The notes beneath the pieces were generated by a model that made no database searches, was not told the origin of the DNA, and worked only from the letters and a program-made list of their open reading frames with translations. A DNA stretch of 11,770 nt, taken from contig DHWS01000152.1 of assembly GCA_002413305.1 (NCBI GenBank), forward strand, positions 52,071-63,840. Reading direction: 5' to 3'. A program made the position numbers and the translations under genes. The DNA comes from Actinobacteria bacterium UBA5176. GTDB lineage: Bacteria; Actinomycetota; UBA4738. Below are positions 11,082 through 11,770 of this stretch, piece by piece. Position 1 is the first letter of the stretch; every line of letters starts with the position of its first letter.

Positions 11082-11770
11082 ACTTCCACCTTCCCACCCG
11101 CGATCCGCGCTTCGAAGGCGGGCTGCGGCGCGGTGGCCGGCCCCTTCAGGATGCTGCCGTCCTCGAGCGAGAACGTGCTGCCGTGGCAAGGGCAGGTCAC
11201 GGCGTCCCCGCCCCGGACCTCGCCGTCGGAGAGCGAGCACCCCATATGCGAGCAGCGGTCGGACAGCACCCGCACCTGTTCGTCCTGCCGGTACATCACC
11301 AGGCCGATCGCCCCGCCCGGACCGGCCACGGAGCCCCGGACCAGCTTCCCCTCGGGGAGCGCTTCGGCGTCCATGACCTTCTTCCACGACTTCGGCGCCA
11401 CCTCGAACGCGGTCTGGTTCACACCCATGCCTCGCCCGAACGACAGGTGGCCTCCGAGGTAAGCCGAACCCGTCGTCACGCCCATCCCCAGCATGCCCCA
11501 CGCGCGTCCTCTGGCCCGGTGGCCCTTCCGCCGCGATCGCCAGGAGAGGATCTGCAGCAGGAGGCCGGTCACGTTCGCCACGGCGTGGACGATGCCGACC
11601 CGCCGGATCTTCGGCCCGCCGTCCACCCAGTCCGAGAGGCCGGCCGCCGCCGTCGGGAGCGCGGAGAGGATCCCCAGCCCGGTGAGCCTGCGGGCGGCCC
11701 CCTCGCCTCCCCTCCCACCCAGCACATCCAGCATCGAAGCGGACAGCCAGGCCCCGATCGTTACATCGGT
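11066..11770 (-). CDS. Membrane Rieske [2Fe-2S] protein with DUF2231-like N-terminal region (5' partial)
   Basis: The frame is open to the right edge and gives 234 visible residues, so the gene starts outside the window. ATG 11734 is internal: the codons above it read TDVTIGAWLSASMLD, which fits the TD-PIGAW--A--LD pattern of DUF2231 membrane regions. Helices around SALPTAAAGLSDW and RRVGIVHAVANVTGLLLQ, then a YLGGHLSFGRGMGVN link, precede a C-terminal Rieske domain. Its CSHMGC (11237-11254) and CPCHGS (starting 11194) would bind the [2Fe-2S] cluster through two Cys and two His. The extra Cys in each motif could form the disulfide known from bc1-type Rieske proteins. Acidic or redox partners are not in view. 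It probably passes electrons at the membrane; the partner is unknown. Confidence 0.88.
   Translation of the reverse strand, partial: TDVTIGAWLSASMLDVLGGRGGEGAARRLTGLGILSALPTAAAGLSDWVDGGPKIRRVGIVHAVANVTGLLLQILSWRSRRKGHRARGRAWGMLGMGVTTGSAYLGGHLSFGRGMGVNQTAFEVAPKSWKKVMDAEALPEGKLVRGSVAGPGGAIGLVMYRQDEQVRVLSDRCSHMGCSLSDGEVRGGDAVTCPCHGSTFSLEDGSILKGPATAPQPAFEARIAGGKVEVRPRP

Noticed and set aside
1..11770. Insertion sequence, prophage, toxin-antitoxin, defence system or tRNA
   Set aside because: No transposase, integrase, terminal inverted repeats, toxin/antitoxin pair, nuclease-helicase set or cloverleaf was found on either strand.

Overview
The window is very GC-rich, almost every base is coding, and third codon positions are overwhelmingly G or C. 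Several gene families point to an actinobacterium, probably an uncultured or deep-branching one: a paired acyl-CoA dehydrogenase operon ending in a divergent GroES-like protein, an Fpg/Nei glycosylase of the actinobacterial type, a small WRYF/AEAWMG protein, a two-helix membrane protein with an FWAWMG motif, and a membrane-anchored Rieske protein. The assignment is an inference from protein families and promoter style. No rRNA, tRNA or phylogenetic marker is present.

Left part (1-928, plus strand): the disordered tail of a gene entering from the left, a small secreted and extremely acidic protein with an ENEQG repeat, and a short unknown ORF whose ATG lies in the loop of a perfect 10-bp inverted repeat. 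Next comes a minus-strand run read right to left (4244 to 917): a PrmC/HemK-like methyltransferase with an altered catalytic motif, a TSUP/TauE-SafE permease, a two-helix membrane protein, an exported SIMPL-like protein and a DUF309 protein.

Centre (4264-6986, plus strand): two adjacent acyl-CoA dehydrogenase subunits and an overlapping GroES-like gene form a tight operon. It diverges from the methyltransferase across only 19 bp. The first subunit keeps a candidate catalytic glutamate and the second seems to lack one, which is the pattern of heteromeric FadE pairs in acyl-CoA or steroid side-chain beta-oxidation.

Right part: an Fpg/Nei glycosylase and a downstream small protein (minus strand), then two exported NlpC/P60 peptidoglycan hydrolases (plus strand) on either side of a degenerate stand-alone receiver domain (minus strand). 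One hydrolase has S-layer-homology-like repeats and the other a long coiled coil. The window ends inside a Rieske protein whose N-terminus lies beyond the right edge.

A recurring signal is a TANNNT -10 element 7-8 nt upstream of start codons that lack a Shine-Dalgarno sequence (DUF309, small membrane protein, methyltransferase, glycosylase), which suggests leaderless mRNAs. The coiled-coil NlpC/P60 gene instead has a clear TTGACA / TAGGGT promoter with a palindrome in its spacer and a UACG-capped hairpin at about +1. I found no mobile element, CRISPR array, defence locus or clearly new multi-gene system. The most interesting items are promoter and leader architecture and active-site substitutions.
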